A stretch of 64,000 bases of DNA from Candidatus Heritagella gallinarum (GTDB lineage Bacteria > Bacillota > Clostridia > Oscillospirales > Acutalibacteraceae), in NCBI GenBank assembly GCA_904394685.1, contig CAJFNK010000039.1:1-64000 (forward strand). The letters are read 5' to 3'. The notes under the pieces were generated by a model. That model saw only the letters and a list, made by a program, of their open reading frames with translations, made no database searches and was not told the origin of the DNA. This document shows, one piece after another, positions 53,456-64,000 of the stretch. A program made the translations under genes and the position numbers. The first letter of the stretch is position 1; the number at the start of each line of letters is the position of its first letter.

Positions 53456-54502
53456 ATGGAACGACGTTTGACAAAAAAGGTCATGGCGGGGAATGTGGCG
53501 ATTGGCGGCGATGCTCCCGTTACCATCCAGTCCATGCTCAATATTCCTTCCACCGATATCGAGGGGAGCGTGGCGCAGGCAGTCCGTCTGGAAAAGGCAG
53601 GATGCCAGATTATCCGAGCGGCGATTCCCAACAAAGAAGCGGTGGCGCTGATTCCCGCCATCAAAGAAGCGGTGTCCATCCCGTTGGTGGCAGATATCCA
53701 CTTCGATTACCGGCTGGCGCTGGAAGCAGCGGCGGCAGGTATTGATAAAATCAGGATTAATCCCGGCAACATCGGCTCCGACGACCATGTGAAGGCAGTG
53801 GCGGACGAGTGTCGCCGCCGGAACATCCCCATCCGCATTGGAGTGAATTCCGGCTCTCTCGAAAAAGAGATTCTGGCGAAATATGGAAGCCCCACTCCGG
53901 AGGCACTGTGTGAAAGCGCCTTATATCATGCGTCGCTTTTGGAGCGCTTTGATTTTGATGATATTGTCCTTTCTATCAAGTCCTCCAACGTGGATACGAT
54001 GATTCGTGCCTATGAGCTGGCTTCGCAGGCCTGCAACTATCCGCTGCACTTGGGCGTGACCGAGGCGGGAACCGCCCGGATGGGACTGATTAAATCCGCA
54101 ATTGGAATCGGCAGCCTGCTTCAGCGTGGCATCGGCGATACCATCCGGGTTTCACTCACAGCCGACCCGGTGGAAGAAATCTCTGCCGCACGGGATATCC
54201 TGAAAGGGTTGGGCTTGTGGCATGGCCCTCGATTGGTTTCGTGCCCCACCTGTGGGCGCACCCGCATTGACCTCATCGGGATTGCCGGAGAAGTGGAAAA
54301 ACGGCTGGAAGGCTGTCAGAAAGATATTACCGTTGCGGTGATGGGCTGCGTTGTCAATGGCCCCGGAGAGGCACGGGAAGCCGATATCGGCATAGCCGGC
54401 GGAAACGGCGAAGGGCTGTTATTCAAAAAAGGGGAGATTCTCCGCAAAGTGCCAGAGGAAAAACTGGTGGATGCCCTGATGGATGAAATTGAAAAGCTGT
54501 AA
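53456..54502 (+). CDS. ispG: 4-hydroxy-3-methylbut-2-enyl diphosphate synthase
   Basis: The 348-aa 4Fe-4S enzyme acts at the penultimate MEP-pathway step. GGDAPVTIQSM opens the TIM barrel (about 16-26), DIHFDYRLAL (about 82-91) follows, and the cluster cysteines lie in SCPTCGRTR (about 262-270) and MGCVVNGPGEA (about 298-308). Start ATG 53456 follows AAAGGGGAAG. It occupies the place of proS in the Bacillus order. Confidence 0.95.
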   Translation: MERRLTKKVMAGNVAIGGDAPVTIQSMLNIPSTDIEGSVAQAVRLEKAGCQIIRAAIPNKEAVALIPAIKEAVSIPLVADIHFDYRLALEAAAAGIDKIRINPGNIGSDDHVKAVADECRRRNIPIRIGVNSGSLEKEILAKYGSPTPEALCESALYHASLLERFDFDDIVLSIKSSNVDTMIRAYELASQACNYPLHLGVTEAGTARMGLIKSAIGIGSLLQRGIGDTIRVSLTADPVEEISAARDILKGLGLWHGPRLVSCPTCGRTRIDLIGIAGEVEKRLEGCQKDITVAVMGCVVNGPGEAREADIGIAGGNGEGLLFKKGEILRKVPEEKLVDALMDEIEKL

Positions 54503-54511
54503 TCAAATGGA

Positions 54512-54554
54512 ACGCCGCCTGGCCTGATTTTAAATTGTCAGTCCCGGACGGCGT
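54512..54554 (+). terminator. weak hairpin after ispG
   Basis: ACGCCG (54512-54517) pairs with CGGCGT (54549-54554), with an inner CTGA/TCAG pairing. The T-rich tail is poor, so termination is uncertain. Confidence 0.4.
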
Positions 54555-54599
54555 ATTTCCTGTTTAAGAACTTGAAAAGGGTAAAGGGTGGTTTGGCCT

Positions 54600-57500
54600 G
54601 TGAAGAAATTTGAAGCCTTATTTGAAAAGCAAATCGACTGTTCTTCCTTGCCGGAAGCGGTGCGTATGGGTGAAGTGCGCTCGATTCAAATCGAAAAGGA
54701 GCGGCGTTTTCTGGAAATCCAGGTGTTTTTTCCGCAGCCGGTTGACCGGGAGCATCTGTTCCGTGCCGAAAAGCTGCTGGAGGATTCCCCGCTTCAGGTT
54801 GGGCGGGCGCTGCTGCGTCCCCGTTTTCCAGAGGACACCTTTACACCGGATTATTTTCCCAGCCTGGTGGCCGAATTAAAGCGGCGTGACGCCAGCATCA
54901 ATGGCAGCTTTCGGGGCGCCACCGCACGGGTGCAGGAGCATACCTTTTGGGTGTCCCTCACGCACGGCGGGCATGAATTGATTTTGGCAAGAAAGCTCGA
55001 CAAGGCGCTTTCCTCGCTGATTCAGGAGGAGTTTGGGATTGATATGCAGGTGAAGTTTGAGGGCAGGCTGGCGGTTGCTCCAGAGGAGGCCGTCCATATC
55101 GAAGCCATCAAAAAGGAAGAAGAAACCCGCCGGAGAGAGGCCACTGCTGAGGAAATCCGTCAGTATGAATCGGTGATGAACGAACGCCCGCAAAAAGAAA
55201 AAGCTCCCAAAAAGCCCAAAACGGTCAGTGTCCGTACCGAAGAAACCCTGTATCCCACCATTTTGCCCGAAACGGCAAAGGATATTTTGGGGCGGATGGG
55301 AAAGGCCATGCCGGTTCCGATTGAAAAAGTGACGCAGGATATGGGCTCTACCTGTATCTGGGGCGAGATTTTCTCACTGGAAAGCAAAGAAACCCGTGAT
55401 AAAAGCCGGAAAATCTATTCCATCAATATCACCGACTATACCGGCTCTATTACTCTGAAAATTTTGCAGGACGCAAAGCAGTGCAAACTGTTGGATACCC
55501 TGAAAAAAGGTATGTCTGTTTTGGTAAAGGGACAGGTAGAATATGATAAATACGACCACGAAACCGTCATGCGTCCCCGCAGCCTTGCCACAGTAGAGCA
55601 GATGAAAGTGGTGGATGACGCAGAGGTCAAGCGTGTGGAACTGCACCTGCACACCAACATGTCCAGCATGGACGGCATGACCCCTGCCGGCGACCTGATT
55701 AAGCGGGCGTTCAAATGGGGACAAAAAGCCATCGCCATCACCGACCACGGCGTTGCACAGGCGTTTCCCGATGCCATGAACGCTGTGGAAGCCATCCGCA
55801 AGGACGGCGGCGAGATGAAGGTCATCTATGGAGTGGAGGCCTATTTTGTCAACGATATGGTTCCGGCGGTTTCGGGACATACCGAGATGGATTTAAATGG
55901 CGAGTACATCATATTTGATATCGAAACCACCGGCCTGAGCGCCGGAAACGACCGTATGACGGAAATCGGTGCGGTTCGGATGAAGAATGGCGAGATTTTG
56001 GAGAGCTTTGACACGTTTGTCAATCCCGAACGGCCGATTCCACCAAAAATCACAGAGCTGACCGGCATCAACGATGAGATGGTGAAGGATGCCCCCAGCG
56101 AGAAAGAGGCGCTGGAAGCCTTTTATACATTCTGTGGCGACAATGCGCCGGTATTGGTGGCGCACAACGCCGGTTTTGATACCTCCTTTATGCGGGCAAC
56201 CGCTAACCGCTGTGGGATGGAGTTTCCTTTTGCCTATATCGACACGGTGCCGATGTGCCGTTCGATGCTCAAAGATATTAAAAACTGCAAGCTGGATACC
56301 GTGGCAAACTATCTCAAGCTGCCGCCCTTTAACCATCACCGGGCCTGCGACGACGCAGCGGTTCTGGCACAGATTTTCCAGCAGCTGCTGATTCGTCTGA
56401 AAGAGGATACCGGCGCTCAGAAGGTCATGGATATCAATACGTCGCTGGCAGGCGGCGACCCCAAAAAGCTGCCCACCTATCACCAGATCATCCTGGTGAA
56501 AAACAAAGCCGGACTTCGTAACCTTTATAAATTGATTTCATATGCCCATCTGGATTATTTCTATAAGCGCCCCCGCATCCCCAAAAGCGTGTTGGTCGAG
56601 CATCGGGAGGGTCTGATTATCGGCAGCGCCTGTGAAGCGGGCGAGCTGTTCCGTGCCATCCTGAGCCATGAGCCGTGGGACAAATTGTGCGAAATCGCCT
56701 CCTTCTATGATTATCTGGAAATCCAGCCGTTGGGGAATAACCGCTTTATGCTGCGTAATGGCTCGGCTTCCAGCGAGGAAGAACTGAAAGACTTTAACCG
56801 CACCATTATCCGGCTGGGCGAGAAGCTGAATAAACCGGTAGTCGCAACGGGCGACGTGCATTTTATGGACCCCAAGGACGCCCGGTATCGTGAAATCCTC
56901 ATGGCAGGCCAGGGATTCAGCGACGCTGCTGAACAGGCTCCCCTGTATATGCGTACCACCGCCGAAATGTTGGAAGAATTCAGCTATCTGGGAAAAGAAA
57001 AGGCCTATGAGGTGGTGGTGGAAAACACCAACAAGATTGCAGACAGTGTGGAGATTGTGCGTCCCATTCCCGAAGGCGTGTTCCCGCCCTTTATTGATGG
57101 TGCTGAGGAACAGCTCAACTCGATTTGCTGGAAGCGTGCAAAAGAAAAATACGGCGACCCATTGCCCGAAATCGTGGAAAAGCGCCTCAAGCGGGAGCTG
57201 GACTCCATCAACAAGCACGGCTTCTCGGTGCTGTATATGACCGCTCAAAAGCTGGTGGCCGATTCTGAGGCGCACGGCTATCTGGTTGGTTCCCGTGGTT
57301 CGGTTGGTTCCTCGTTTGTGGCGAGCATGTCGGGTATTTCAGAGGTAAACCCGCTGGAACCCCACTATATCTGCCCCAACTGTAAAAACAGCGAGTTTAT
57401 CACCGACGGCAGCTATGGCTCCGGCTTTGACCTGCCGCCGAAAAAGTGTCCCAAGTGCGGCACAGATTATAACCGGGACGGCCACACCATCCCGTTTGAA

Positions 57501-58964
57501 ACGTTTTTGGGATTTGACGGTGACAAAACGCCTGATATCGACCTGAACTTTTCGGGCGAATATCAGTCCAGCGCACACCGCTATACAGAAACGCTGTTTG
57601 GTAAAGACAACGTGTTCAAGGCCGGTACCATCGCTACCGTGGCGGATAAAACCGCCCTTGGCTTTGTTAAAAAATATGCCGAGGAGCGGGGAATCACCTT
57701 CCACCGGGCAGAGGAACAGCGGCTGGCAATTGGCTGTACCGGTATCAAGCGCACCACCGGCCAGCATCCCGGCGGCATGGTGGTCGTGCCAAAGGGACAT
57801 GACGTATACGAGTTCTGTCCGGTTCAGCACCCGGCCAACGACCAGAAATCTGATAACATTACCACACACTTCGACTTCCATTCTATCCACGACACCATTT
57901 GTAAGCTGGATGAGCTGGGACACGATGTTCCCACCATTTATCACTATTTGGAAGAATATACCGGTATCCCGGTGATGGATGTTTCCATGAGTGACCCGGA
58001 GGTTATGTCGTTGTTCCATTCCACCGAGGCGCTGGGCGTAAAGCCGGAGGATATCGACTCCCTGACCGGTACGTTTTCTCTGCCGGAGCTGGGCACCCCC
58101 TTTGTGCGCCAGATGCTGGTGGATTCCAAGCCCAGAACCTTCTCCGACCTGTTGCAGGTTTCCGGTCTTTCTCACGGTACCGACGTGTGGTTGGGCAACG
58201 CACAGGATTTGATTAAGAATGGCACCTGTACGATTTCGGAAGTAATCGGTACCCGTGACAGCATTATGACCTATCTGATGCTCAAAGGGCTGGAACCAAA
58301 GATGGCATTTAAAATCATGGAGATTGTGCGTAAGGGAAAGGCGCCCAAGCTGCTGACCGATGAACACAAGCAGGCCATGAAGGAACATAATGTGCCAGAC
58401 TGGTATATTGAGTCCTGCCTGAAAATCAAATACATGTTCCCAAAAGCGCACGCAGCCGCCTATATGATTGCGGCTTTGCGTCTGGGATGGTATAAGGTGC
58501 ATAAGCCGGTGGAATATTATGCGGCCTATTTCTCCGTTCGTGGAGAGGATTTTGAAGGGGCTGTGGTCACGCAGGGACGCAATGCCGTGCGTCAGCGGAT
58601 GAATGAAATCAATATGAAGGGCAAGGAGGCTTCTGCCAAGGAGGAGGCCGCTTATGCCACCTATCAGATTGTCAATGAAATGCTGGCTCGTGGGATTGAA
58701 GTGCTGCCGGTTGATTTGTATAAGTCTGCAGCCAAGAAATATCTGGTGGAGGATGGAAAAATCCGTTTGCCTTTCTCATCGCTTTCCGGCGTGGGTGAAT
58801 CGGCTGCCATCAGTTTGGAAGAAGCCAAAAATAGCGGTGGTCCGTATATTTCCATCGATGATTTGCAGGCTCGTTCCAAGGTGTCCAAATCGGTGATTGA
58901 AACTTTGAAAGCGGCAGGCGCTCTTGCCGGTATGCCGGACAGCAGCCAGATGAGCCTGTTTTGA
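54600..58964 (+). CDS. polC: DNA polymerase III alpha subunit, PolC type
   Basis: The 1454-aa replicative polymerase of low-GC Gram-positives. In order: N-terminal region, OB fold ([14 protein letters not shown], near 250), PHP domain [15 protein letters not shown] (near 340), an inserted proofreading exonuclease with [13 protein letters not shown] (near 435) and [12 protein letters not shown] (near 523), a zinc module CPNCKN...CPKCG (near 922-955) and polymerase palm [13 protein letters not shown] (near 976-988). It ends in a short SQMSLF motif that fits a clamp-binding site. Start GTG 54600 lies eight bases after AAAGGGTGG. Confidence 0.97.
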   Translation: MKKFEALFEKQIDCSSLPEAVRMGEVRSIQIEKERRFLEIQVFFPQPVDREHLFRAEKLLEDSPLQVGRALLRPRFPEDTFTPDYFPSLVAELKRRDASINGSFRGATARVQEHTFWVSLTHGGHELILARKLDKALSSLIQEEFGIDMQVKFEGRLAVAPEEAVHIEAIKKEEETRRREATAEEIRQYESVMNERPQKEKAPKKPKTVSVRTEETLYPTILPETAKDILGRMGKAMPVPIEKVTQDMGSTCIWGEIFSLESKETRDKSRKIYSINITDYTGSITLKILQDAKQCKLLDTLKKGMSVLVKGQVEYDKYDHETVMRPRSLATVEQMKVVDDAEVKRVELHLHTNMSSMDGMTPAGDLIKRAFKWGQKAIAITDHGVAQAFPDAMNAVEAIRKDGGEMKVIYGVEAYFVNDMVPAVSGHTEMDLNGEYIIFDIETTGLSAGNDRMTEIGAVRMKNGEILESFDTFVNPERPIPPKITELTGINDEMVKDAPSEKEALEAFYTFCGDNAPVLVAHNAGFDTSFMRATANRCGMEFPFAYIDTVPMCRSMLKDIKNCKLDTVANYLKLPPFNHHRACDDAAVLAQIFQQLLIRLKEDTGAQKVMDINTSLAGGDPKKLPTYHQIILVKNKAGLRNLYKLISYAHLDYFYKRPRIPKSVLVEHREGLIIGSACEAGELFRAILSHEPWDKLCEIASFYDYLEIQPLGNNRFMLRNGSASSEEELKDFNRTIIRLGEKLNKPVVATGDVHFMDPKDARYREILMAGQGFSDAAEQAPLYMRTTAEMLEEFSYLGKEKAYEVVVENTNKIADSVEIVRPIPEGVFPPFIDGAEEQLNSICWKRAKEKYGDPLPEIVEKRLKRELDSINKHGFSVLYMTAQKLVADSEAHGYLVGSRGSVGSSFVASMSGISEVNPLEPHYICPNCKNSEFITDGSYGSGFDLPPKKCPKCGTDYNRDGHTIPFETFLGFDGDKTPDIDLNFSGEYQSSAHRYTETLFGKDNVFKAGTIATVADKTALGFVKKYAEERGITFHRAEEQRLAIGCTGIKRTTGQHPGGMVVVPKGHDVYEFCPVQHPANDQKSDNITTHFDFHSIHDTICKLDELGHDVPTIYHYLEEYTGIPVMDVSMSDPEVMSLFHSTEALGVKPEDIDSLTGTFSLPELGTPFVRQMLVDSKPRTFSDLLQVSGLSHGTDVWLGNAQDLIKNGTCTISEVIGTRDSIMTYLMLKGLEPKMAFKIMEIVRKGKAPKLLTDEHKQAMKEHNVPDWYIESCLKIKYMFPKAHAAAYMIAALRLGWYKVHKPVEYYAAYFSVRGEDFEGAVVTQGRNAVRQRMNEINMKGKEASAKEEAAYATYQIVNEMLARGIEVLPVDLYKSAAKKYLVEDGKIRLPFSSLSGVGESAAISLEEAKNSGGPYISIDDLQARSKVSKSVIETLKAAGALAGMPDSSQMSLF

Positions 58965-58975
58965 ACAAAAAAAGA

Positions 58976-59005
58976 TTGACAAGCAGGATATTGTCGTGAT
59001 ATCAT
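58976..59005 (+). promoter_or_regulatory. sigma-A promoter for the his operon
   Basis: -35 TTGACA (58976-58981), 18-bp spacer and -10 TATCAT (59000-59005), giving a leader of about 155 bases before hisZ. No T-box motif is seen in the leader. Confidence 0.75.
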
Positions 59006-59068
59006 AGTAGCACGTTAAAGCGTAAATTCAGGTTTTACCAAATTTGCAGGGGGCTGTGTGTTTTGTAG

Positions 59069-59090
59069 GGGCGCACCTGTGTGTGCGCCC
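59069..59090. repeat. REP-like palindrome in the his leader
   Basis: GGGCGCAC (59069-59076) pairs perfectly with GTGCGCCC (59083-59090) around CTGTGT, preceded by TGTAG and followed by AAAGCCCG. Palindromes of this form are dispersed in many Clostridia genomes. No second copy lies in this window. Confidence 0.5.
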
Positions 59091-59170
59091 AAAGCCCGAT
59101 CGACTTTCCTGCTTGGTCCGTTTCGGCGGCTGAAAAAGGAATCCCTGTTGAGTTGAGGAAGGATGTTACC

Positions 59171-60376
59171 ATGAAACTCTATAATAAGATCACCCCCGAA
59201 GGTACACGGGACCTTTTGTTTGAAGAATGTGCTACTCGCCGGATGGCAGAATCCAGACTATGTTCGGTCTTTGTTTCCCATGGGTATCAGGAAGCGGTTA
59301 CGCCGGGAATCGAATTTTATGATGTGTTTGAGCCATATCATTCCGGGATTCCTCAGGAAATTATGTATAAGATGAGCGACCAAAAAGGACGGTTGATGGT
59401 GCTGCGCCCGGATACCACCACTCCGATTGCCCGGTTGGCGGCCACCCGGCTGCAAAACATGCAGCGTCCCATGCGCTTTTATTATAAACAGCCCATTTAC
59501 CGTAGCAACCCCGGCCTTACCGGACGCAGCAATGAAACTGTGGAGTCCGGCGTAGAGCTGTTGGGCGTTGGCGGAAAACGTGCCGATGTGGAAGCAATCG
59601 CCTTGGCGGCGCAGGCCATGGAAAGCTGTCTGCCCGGTTTCCGAATGGAGATTGGTCATGCTGGATTTTTCCGGGCGCTGGCATCGGAACTGCCCATCAG
59701 CGAGGAGGAGCGGGAAGAAATCCGAAGCACCATTGAGTCTAAAAACTATGCGGCTTTGAATACCATCCTCGAAAAGCTGCCGGACAGCCCGGCTGTCCGT
59801 GCGATGGGGCGGCTTCCCCGGCTGTTTGGCGGGCAGGAAGTGTTTGAAGAAGCGTTTTCACTTTGCAGCAACCCCGAAGCCATTGAAACATTGCGGTATC
59901 TCAAAGAACTGTATGAATCCCTTTCCGGACTGGGTCTGGGAAGCCGTATGATGGTGGATTTGGGTCTGGTGCAGCGCAACGACTACTATACCGGCGTGGT
60001 GTTCAGCGCATATGTGGAGGAATGGGGCGACGCCGTTCTGCTGGGCGGCCGGTATGATAATTTGCTGGCACGTTTTGATGCTCCCATGCCTGCGGTTGGG
60101 TTTTCAGTGAATATGGATGCTGTGACGCAGGCAATGCTGCGGCGTGGAAATGCCGCTCCTGTGCAAAAGCCGGATGTGCTGGTCTATTCCGAAGAAGGGA
60201 TGGAGCTGGCAGGAATCCAGTATGCTGCCAGACTGACGGCAGAGGAAGGGCTGATTTGTGAAAACGCCCTGTGCGATTCTCTGGAAGAAGCCAGAGTATT
60301 GGCGGAGAAAAAGGGCATAGCCCGTATTGATATTGTAGGAGAAAAGGAAATTGTGAAAGGGGGCGAGCGCCAGTGA
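59171..60376 (+). CDS. hisZ: ATP phosphoribosyltransferase regulatory subunit
   Basis: The 401-aa HisRS-like protein activates short-form HisG. It keeps TPEGTRDLLFEE (about 8-19), the class II core VLRPDTTTPIAR (about 77-88) and LGGRYDNLLARF (about 291-302), but lacks a tRNA anticodon-binding role. GAGGAAGG precedes ATG 59171. Its stop overlaps the hisG start. Confidence 0.94.
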   Translation: MKLYNKITPEGTRDLLFEECATRRMAESRLCSVFVSHGYQEAVTPGIEFYDVFEPYHSGIPQEIMYKMSDQKGRLMVLRPDTTTPIARLAATRLQNMQRPMRFYYKQPIYRSNPGLTGRSNETVESGVELLGVGGKRADVEAIALAAQAMESCLPGFRMEIGHAGFFRALASELPISEEEREEIRSTIESKNYAALNTILEKLPDSPAVRAMGRLPRLFGGQEVFEEAFSLCSNPEAIETLRYLKELYESLSGLGLGSRMMVDLGLVQRNDYYTGVVFSAYVEEWGDAVLLGGRYDNLLARFDAPMPAVGFSVNMDAVTQAMLRRGNAAPVQKPDVLVYSEEGMELAGIQYAARLTAEEGLICENALCDSLEEARVLAEKKGIARIDIVGEKEIVKGGERQ

Positions 60377-61017
60377 AACCGCTTCGTATTGCATTGACCA
60401 AGGGTCGTTTGGAAAAAGATACCATTGACCTGTTTGAAAAAATGGGCATGGACTGCAACGCTGTTCACAATAAGGGCAGGCAACTGATTTTGCCCGTTGG
60501 TGACGGCAGCATCGAGGTGGTGCTGGCCAAGGCCGCCGATGTGATTACCTATGTGGAGCATGGCGTGTGCGATTTGGGCGTGGTGGGAAAGGATACCATC
60601 ATGGAGAACGGCAGCCGGTTCTATGAGGTGCTCGATTTGGGGTTTGGCAGATGCCGGTTTGCACTGGCCGGGCCAAAAGGGAAGGATTTTTACGAGGGCT
60701 TCTCTGAAAAGACGGTAGCCTCCAAATACCCCAATGTGACCCGTGCCTTTTTTGAAAGCAAGGCTATGGATGTGCGGGTCATCAAAATTGAGGGTTCGGT
60801 GGAGCTTGCCCCCCTGCTGGGCCTTTCCGATGCTATCGTGGATATTGTAGAAACAGGTTCCACCTTGCGGGAAAACGGGCTGGAAGTAAAGGAAACGGTG
60901 GCAGATATTTCTGCCCGGCTCATCGTCAACACCGCCAGCATGAAGCTCCGCAAACAGGAGATCGAAGATCTATCTGTAAGGATGGAAGATGCTATAAGAG
61001 AGGATCTGAAAGCATGA
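60373..61017 (+). CDS. hisG: ATP phosphoribosyltransferase, short form
   Basis: The 214-aa catalytic subunit starts histidine synthesis from ATP and PRPP. It begins LRIALTKGRLEKDTIDLFEKMG (split near 3-24) and has the PRPP-binding IVDIVETGSTLRENGL (about 155-170). It lacks the C-terminal regulatory domain of long HisG, which explains the need for hisZ. GTG overlaps the hisZ stop. Confidence 0.95.
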   Translation: MKPLRIALTKGRLEKDTIDLFEKMGMDCNAVHNKGRQLILPVGDGSIEVVLAKAADVITYVEHGVCDLGVVGKDTIMENGSRFYEVLDLGFGRCRFALAGPKGKDFYEGFSEKTVASKYPNVTRAFFESKAMDVRVIKIEGSVELAPLLGLSDAIVDIVETGSTLRENGLEVKETVADISARLIVNTASMKLRKQEIEDLSVRMEDAIREDLKA

Positions 61018-61517
61018 ATGAAGAACCGATTGCAGTTTGTAACGCAAATTTCACGCAAAAAGAGTTTGTCCGTATGTTTGCTTATCGGGTGTATAGGAAC
61101 CCGGTTATTTTATTGATCAATATTTTTTTCGTCCTGATAGGACTATTTCTTTTCATAGATCTGTTGCTGGGTATTGAGATAAAAATATCTCTGTTGATAC
61201 AGGTTATCATTTACCTTATTTTGCTAAATGGAATGACTTATGTGGTTGGACGAATCCGATACCGGCAGAACTGTTCTATGCTTCCTCAAAATTCTCAGAT
61301 GCAGACAGTATTTTTTTCTGACCGGGCAGAAAAGCGGCAAAACGGTATGGCAACGAAGGTTTTGTATTATCGGGATATAAAAAAAATCCGGCACCACAAC
61401 AGGGTGCATTATCTTGTGTTTCCCAATCTCATATGGTTTGCTGTACCGGATGATCAATTTATCCAGGGAAATTGGGACACCGTTTGGAATGTAATTCGTG
61501 ACAAAAAGAGAAAATAA
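61014..61517 (+). CDS. YcxB-like membrane protein
   Basis: The 167-aa protein has two membrane spans (about 28-50 and 56-78) and a C-terminal beta-rich domain with KVLYYRDIKKIRHHNRVHYLVFPN (split near 112-135), the pattern of YcxB-type proteins of unknown function. It starts inside the hisG stop (ATGA), so it is translated with the his operon although no known step of histidine synthesis needs it. It is visibly more AT-rich than hisG and hisD, suggesting a later insertion. Confidence 0.7.
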   Translation: MNEEPIAVCNANFTQKEFVRMFAYRVYRNPVILLINIFFVLIGLFLFIDLLLGIEIKISLLIQVIIYLILLNGMTYVVGRIRYRQNCSMLPQNSQMQTVFFSDRAEKRQNGMATKVLYYRDIKKIRHHNRVHYLVFPNLIWFAVPDDQFIQGNWDTVWNVIRDKKRK

Positions 61518-61544
61518 AGTTTTAATAGGATAGGAGGAGTTTTC

Positions 61545-62837
61545 ATGATTCAGACTGTAACCGGCAGCGCAGAAGTCTGCCGTGGATTTATTGAAAAGCT
61601 GAAAGAGCGTATTGGAGAAAACGACCGCAAGGTAGACGGTATTGTAGCGGAGATTATCGAAAACGTGCGGAAAAATGGCGATGCCGCTGTGCGGGCCTAT
61701 ACCGAAAAATTTGATGGAGCCGCCCCGGAAAAGACGGAAATTTCCAAGGAAGAACTCAAGGAGCTGGCTGCCCAGTGTGACCCTGTGTTTCTTTCTGCGC
61801 TGGAAAAAGCGGCGGCCAATATCCGGGATTTCCACCAGCGCCAGAAGCAGCAGAGCTGGCTTACCACGCAGGCAAACGGCGTGATGATGGGGCAGCGGGT
61901 TCGTGGCCTTCACCGGGTGGGAATTTATGTTCCCGGCGGTACGGCAGCCTATCCTTCCTCTGTGTTGATGAACGCCATTCCCGCCAAAATCGCTGAGGTG
62001 GGGGAGATCATCATGGTGACGCCCCCTGCCAAAAACGGCAAGCCCAACCCGGATATCATGGCAGCTGCGTTGGTGGCCGGGGTAGATCGTGTGTTCCTGA
62101 TGGGCGGCGCACAGGCGGTGGCGGCGCTGGCCTTTGGCACCGAAACGGTTCCCAAGGTGGACAAGATCGTTGGGCCGGGCAATATTTTTGTGGCCACAGC
62201 CAAAAAGCAGCTGTATGGTGCCGTGGATATCGATATGATCGCCGGCCCCAGCGAGATTTTGATCGTAGCGGATGAAACGGCAAAGCCTGCCTATCTGGCG
62301 GCTGACCTTATGTCGCAGGCAGAGCATGACCGCATGGCATCTTCTATCCTCATTACCACCAGCCAGAAGCTGGCGGATGAAACGGTGAAAGAGCTGGAAA
62401 AGCAGATGGCCTTTCTCTCCCGAAAAGACATCATCGAAGAAGCCCTTACGAATTTCGGCGCAATCATCGTGTGTGAAACCATGGACGAAGCGGTGGAGTT
62501 TGCCAACGACTTAGCCCCGGAGCATCTGGAAGTGTGCTGCGTGAATCCCATGGAATATGTAGGTCGGATGGATAATGCCGGTTCGGTGTTTTTGGGGAAC
62601 TATTCTCCCGAACCGCTGGGCGACTATTTTGCAGGGCCGAACCATGTGCTTCCCACCAGCGGGACAGCGAGATTTTTCTCACCGCTTTCGGTGGATAGCT
62701 TTGTGAAGAAATCCAGTTTTATTTATTATACCAAGCCGGCACTAAAAGAGGCGGCTGACGATATTATTTGTCTGGCAAAGACAGAAGGGCTTACGGCTCA
62801 CGCCAATTCTATTGAGGTTCGCAAGCAGGATTTTTAA
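61545..62837 (+). CDS. hisD: histidinol dehydrogenase
   Basis: The 430-aa zinc enzyme makes the last two oxidations to histidine. [19 protein letters not shown] (about 123-141), [16 protein letters not shown] (about 209-224) and [11 protein letters not shown] (about 229-239) are conserved, with the catalytic Glu/His pair in SPEHLEV-like APEHLEV near 322-328. TAGGAGGAG precedes ATG. Confidence 0.96.
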   Translation: MIQTVTGSAEVCRGFIEKLKERIGENDRKVDGIVAEIIENVRKNGDAAVRAYTEKFDGAAPEKTEISKEELKELAAQCDPVFLSALEKAAANIRDFHQRQKQQSWLTTQANGVMMGQRVRGLHRVGIYVPGGTAAYPSSVLMNAIPAKIAEVGEIIMVTPPAKNGKPNPDIMAAALVAGVDRVFLMGGAQAVAALAFGTETVPKVDKIVGPGNIFVATAKKQLYGAVDIDMIAGPSEILIVADETAKPAYLAADLMSQAEHDRMASSILITTSQKLADETVKELEKQMAFLSRKDIIEEALTNFGAIIVCETMDEAVEFANDLAPEHLEVCCVNPMEYVGRMDNAGSVFLGNYSPEPLGDYFAGPNHVLPTSGTARFFSPLSVDSFVKKSSFIYYTKPALKEAADDIICLAKTEGLTAHANSIEVRKQDF

Positions 62838-62873
62838 TTGTATATAAGATTGATGAAAAGTGAGGGAAGGACT

Positions 62874-63944
62874 ATGTATCAGCTCAATGAGAAAATTCGA
62901 AATCTAAAGCCGTATGACCCCATTTCCGGAGAGTATGCCATCCGGCTGGATGCCAATGAATCTTTTTTCGGTTTGCCTGAGGATCTTCGCACGGAGTTTT
63001 CTCATATTGCGTCAGAACTGGTACTTAACCGTTACCCTGACCCTCTTTCTACACAGGTTTGTCAGGCGTTTGCCGATTATTATCAGGTGCCAGTAGAGAA
63101 CGTTACGGCCGGGAACGGCTCGGATGAGCTGATTTCGATCATCTGTACTTCTTTTTTGGAGAAAGGGGATACCTTCCTCACCTTGGAGCCGGATTTCTCC
63201 ATGTACCGCTTTTATGGCGTGATTGCCGAAGGCGTACCGGTCACGATGCAAAAGCCCGAAAGCCTTTGCGTTGATGTAGATGAGGTGATCCGGGTATGCC
63301 GGGAGAAAGATGTGAAGCTCTTGATTTTTTCCAATCCGTGTAACCCCACTTCGCTGGGACTATGTCGGGAAGAACTCCGCCGTTTGATTACTTCTGTTGA
63401 GGCGCTGGTGGTGTTGGACGAAGCCTATATGGATTTTTGGAATCAGAGCCTGTTGCCTGAATTTGACCAATACGATAATTTGCTGATTCTCCGCACCTGC
63501 TCCAAGGCTTTTGGAGGCGCTGCTTTGCGGCTTGGGTTTGCGGTTGGTTCTTTGGCGCTGACAAACGCCTTGAAAGCAGTAAAATCGCCTTATAATCTGA
63601 ATTCCTTTACGCAGGCAGCGGGAGCGGCGATTTTGCGTCGTAAAGAAGAATCCCAAGCGGCAATCAAGGAGATTCTGCAATCCAAAGAAGAACTGCTGGC
63701 CGGTATGAAAGAACTGGCAGGACGTTTTTCACAACAGATAAAAGTATTTGAAAGCAACACCAATTTTGTGTTTGTTGAAACCCCTGCGTATGAGCAGATT
63801 TTCCGGTATCTGCTGGATGCCGGGATTGCGGTTCGGAAGTTTACCGGATATTTGCGGATAACCGCCGGAACCCATGAAGAAAACCAGGCGCTTTTGAAAG
63901 CGATGGAAGGCTTTTTTGTCGCCGAAAATCAGGAGGGAAAGTAA
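62874..63944 (+). CDS. hisC: histidinol-phosphate aminotransferase
   Basis: The 356-aa PLP enzyme of fold type I. RLDANESFFGLP (about 24-35), NGSDELI (about 80-86), SNPCNPTSLGL (about 151-161) and the PLP lysine in TCSKAFGGAALRLGF (about 208-222) are visible. ATG 62874 follows GAGGGAAGG; an upstream in-frame start is unlikely. Confidence 0.94.
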   Translation: MYQLNEKIRNLKPYDPISGEYAIRLDANESFFGLPEDLRTEFSHIASELVLNRYPDPLSTQVCQAFADYYQVPVENVTAGNGSDELISIICTSFLEKGDTFLTLEPDFSMYRFYGVIAEGVPVTMQKPESLCVDVDEVIRVCREKDVKLLIFSNPCNPTSLGLCREELRRLITSVEALVVLDEAYMDFWNQSLLPEFDQYDNLLILRTCSKAFGGAALRLGFAVGSLALTNALKAVKSPYNLNSFTQAAGAAILRRKEESQAAIKEILQSKEELLAGMKELAGRFSQQIKVFESNTNFVFVETPAYEQIFRYLLDAGIAVRKFTGYLRITAGTHEENQALLKAMEGFFVAENQEGK

Positions 63945-64000
63945 ATGGAGCAGGAACGGACTGCGCTGGTTACCAGAAAATCAAAGGAAACGGATATCAC
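63945..64000 (+). CDS. hisB: imidazoleglycerol-phosphate dehydratase, partial
   Basis: Only the first 18 codons are in the window. The reading TALVTRKSKETDI matches the conserved HisB start, and the hisD-hisC-hisB order supports it. CAGGAGGG precedes ATG. Confidence 0.85.
   Translation, partial: MEQERTALVTRKSKETDI

Noticed and set aside
59006..59170. T-box or histidine attenuator in the hisZ leader
   Set aside because: No T-box sequence, no specifier arm and no run of His codons were seen.

Overview
The window reads as chromosomal core DNA from a spore-forming anaerobic Clostridia species, most likely Oscillospiraceae/Ruminococcaceae. The evidence is moderate-to-high GC, Firmicutes gene order (yicC-remA-gmk-rpoZ-priA-def-fmt-rsmB-rlmN-prpC-prkC-rsgA-thiN, scpAB-ytfIJ-dacB-rluB, pyrH-frr-uppS-cdsA-dxr-rseP-ispG-polC), a PolC-type replicase, AddAB, and the clostridial coat gene sipL beside spoIVA. 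Genus and species cannot be decided from the sequence alone. No prophage, complete insertion sequence or CRISPR array was seen.

Layout. 1-5055: tRNA-Cys, an AT-rich SAM methyltransferase that splits two copies of an 84-bp promoter repeat, an aconitase-family hydratase, a DUF3783 protein whose stop codon lies on the edge of a 139-bp palindromic MITE-like element, and a PdaA-type deacetylase. 5167-8585: a small membrane exporter-like protein and two FAD oxidoreductases. 8798-15714: addB-addA. 15821-21671: site-2 protease, scpA, scpB, ytfI-like, ytfJ, dacB/dacF, rluB and a small unknown. 21809-25035: a three-gene biotin-dependent carboxyltransferase set (12S-like, biotin carrier, 5S-like). 25271-38864: one long housekeeping run covering RNA turnover, nucleotide metabolism, replication restart, start-Met handling, rRNA modification and the PrpC/PrkC signalling pair.

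38876-44875, mostly minus strand, is the most interesting part: a compact spore-envelope locus. It reads, in transcription order, a 58-aa cysteine-rich membrane peptide, a 28-aa SpoVM-like peptide, a terminator, a sigma-E-like promoter, sipL, spoIVA, a small single-pass protein and an SpoIVFB-like M50 protease. SpoVM, SpoIVA and SipL form the basement layer and coat-assembly machinery, so the locus joins the whole morphogenetic module to a likely pro-sigma-K protease pair. A MATE transporter and a ComM-like ATPase follow on the same strand.

46712-64000, plus strand: an SigH-like sigma factor, a tRNA-like folded element before a zinc-ribbon protein, the pyrH-to-polC envelope/isoprenoid/replication cluster, and a histidine operon (hisZ-hisG-ycxB-like-hisD-hisC-hisB) that runs off the end.

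Starts were chosen by Shine-Dalgarno spacing; many genes use GTG or TTG.
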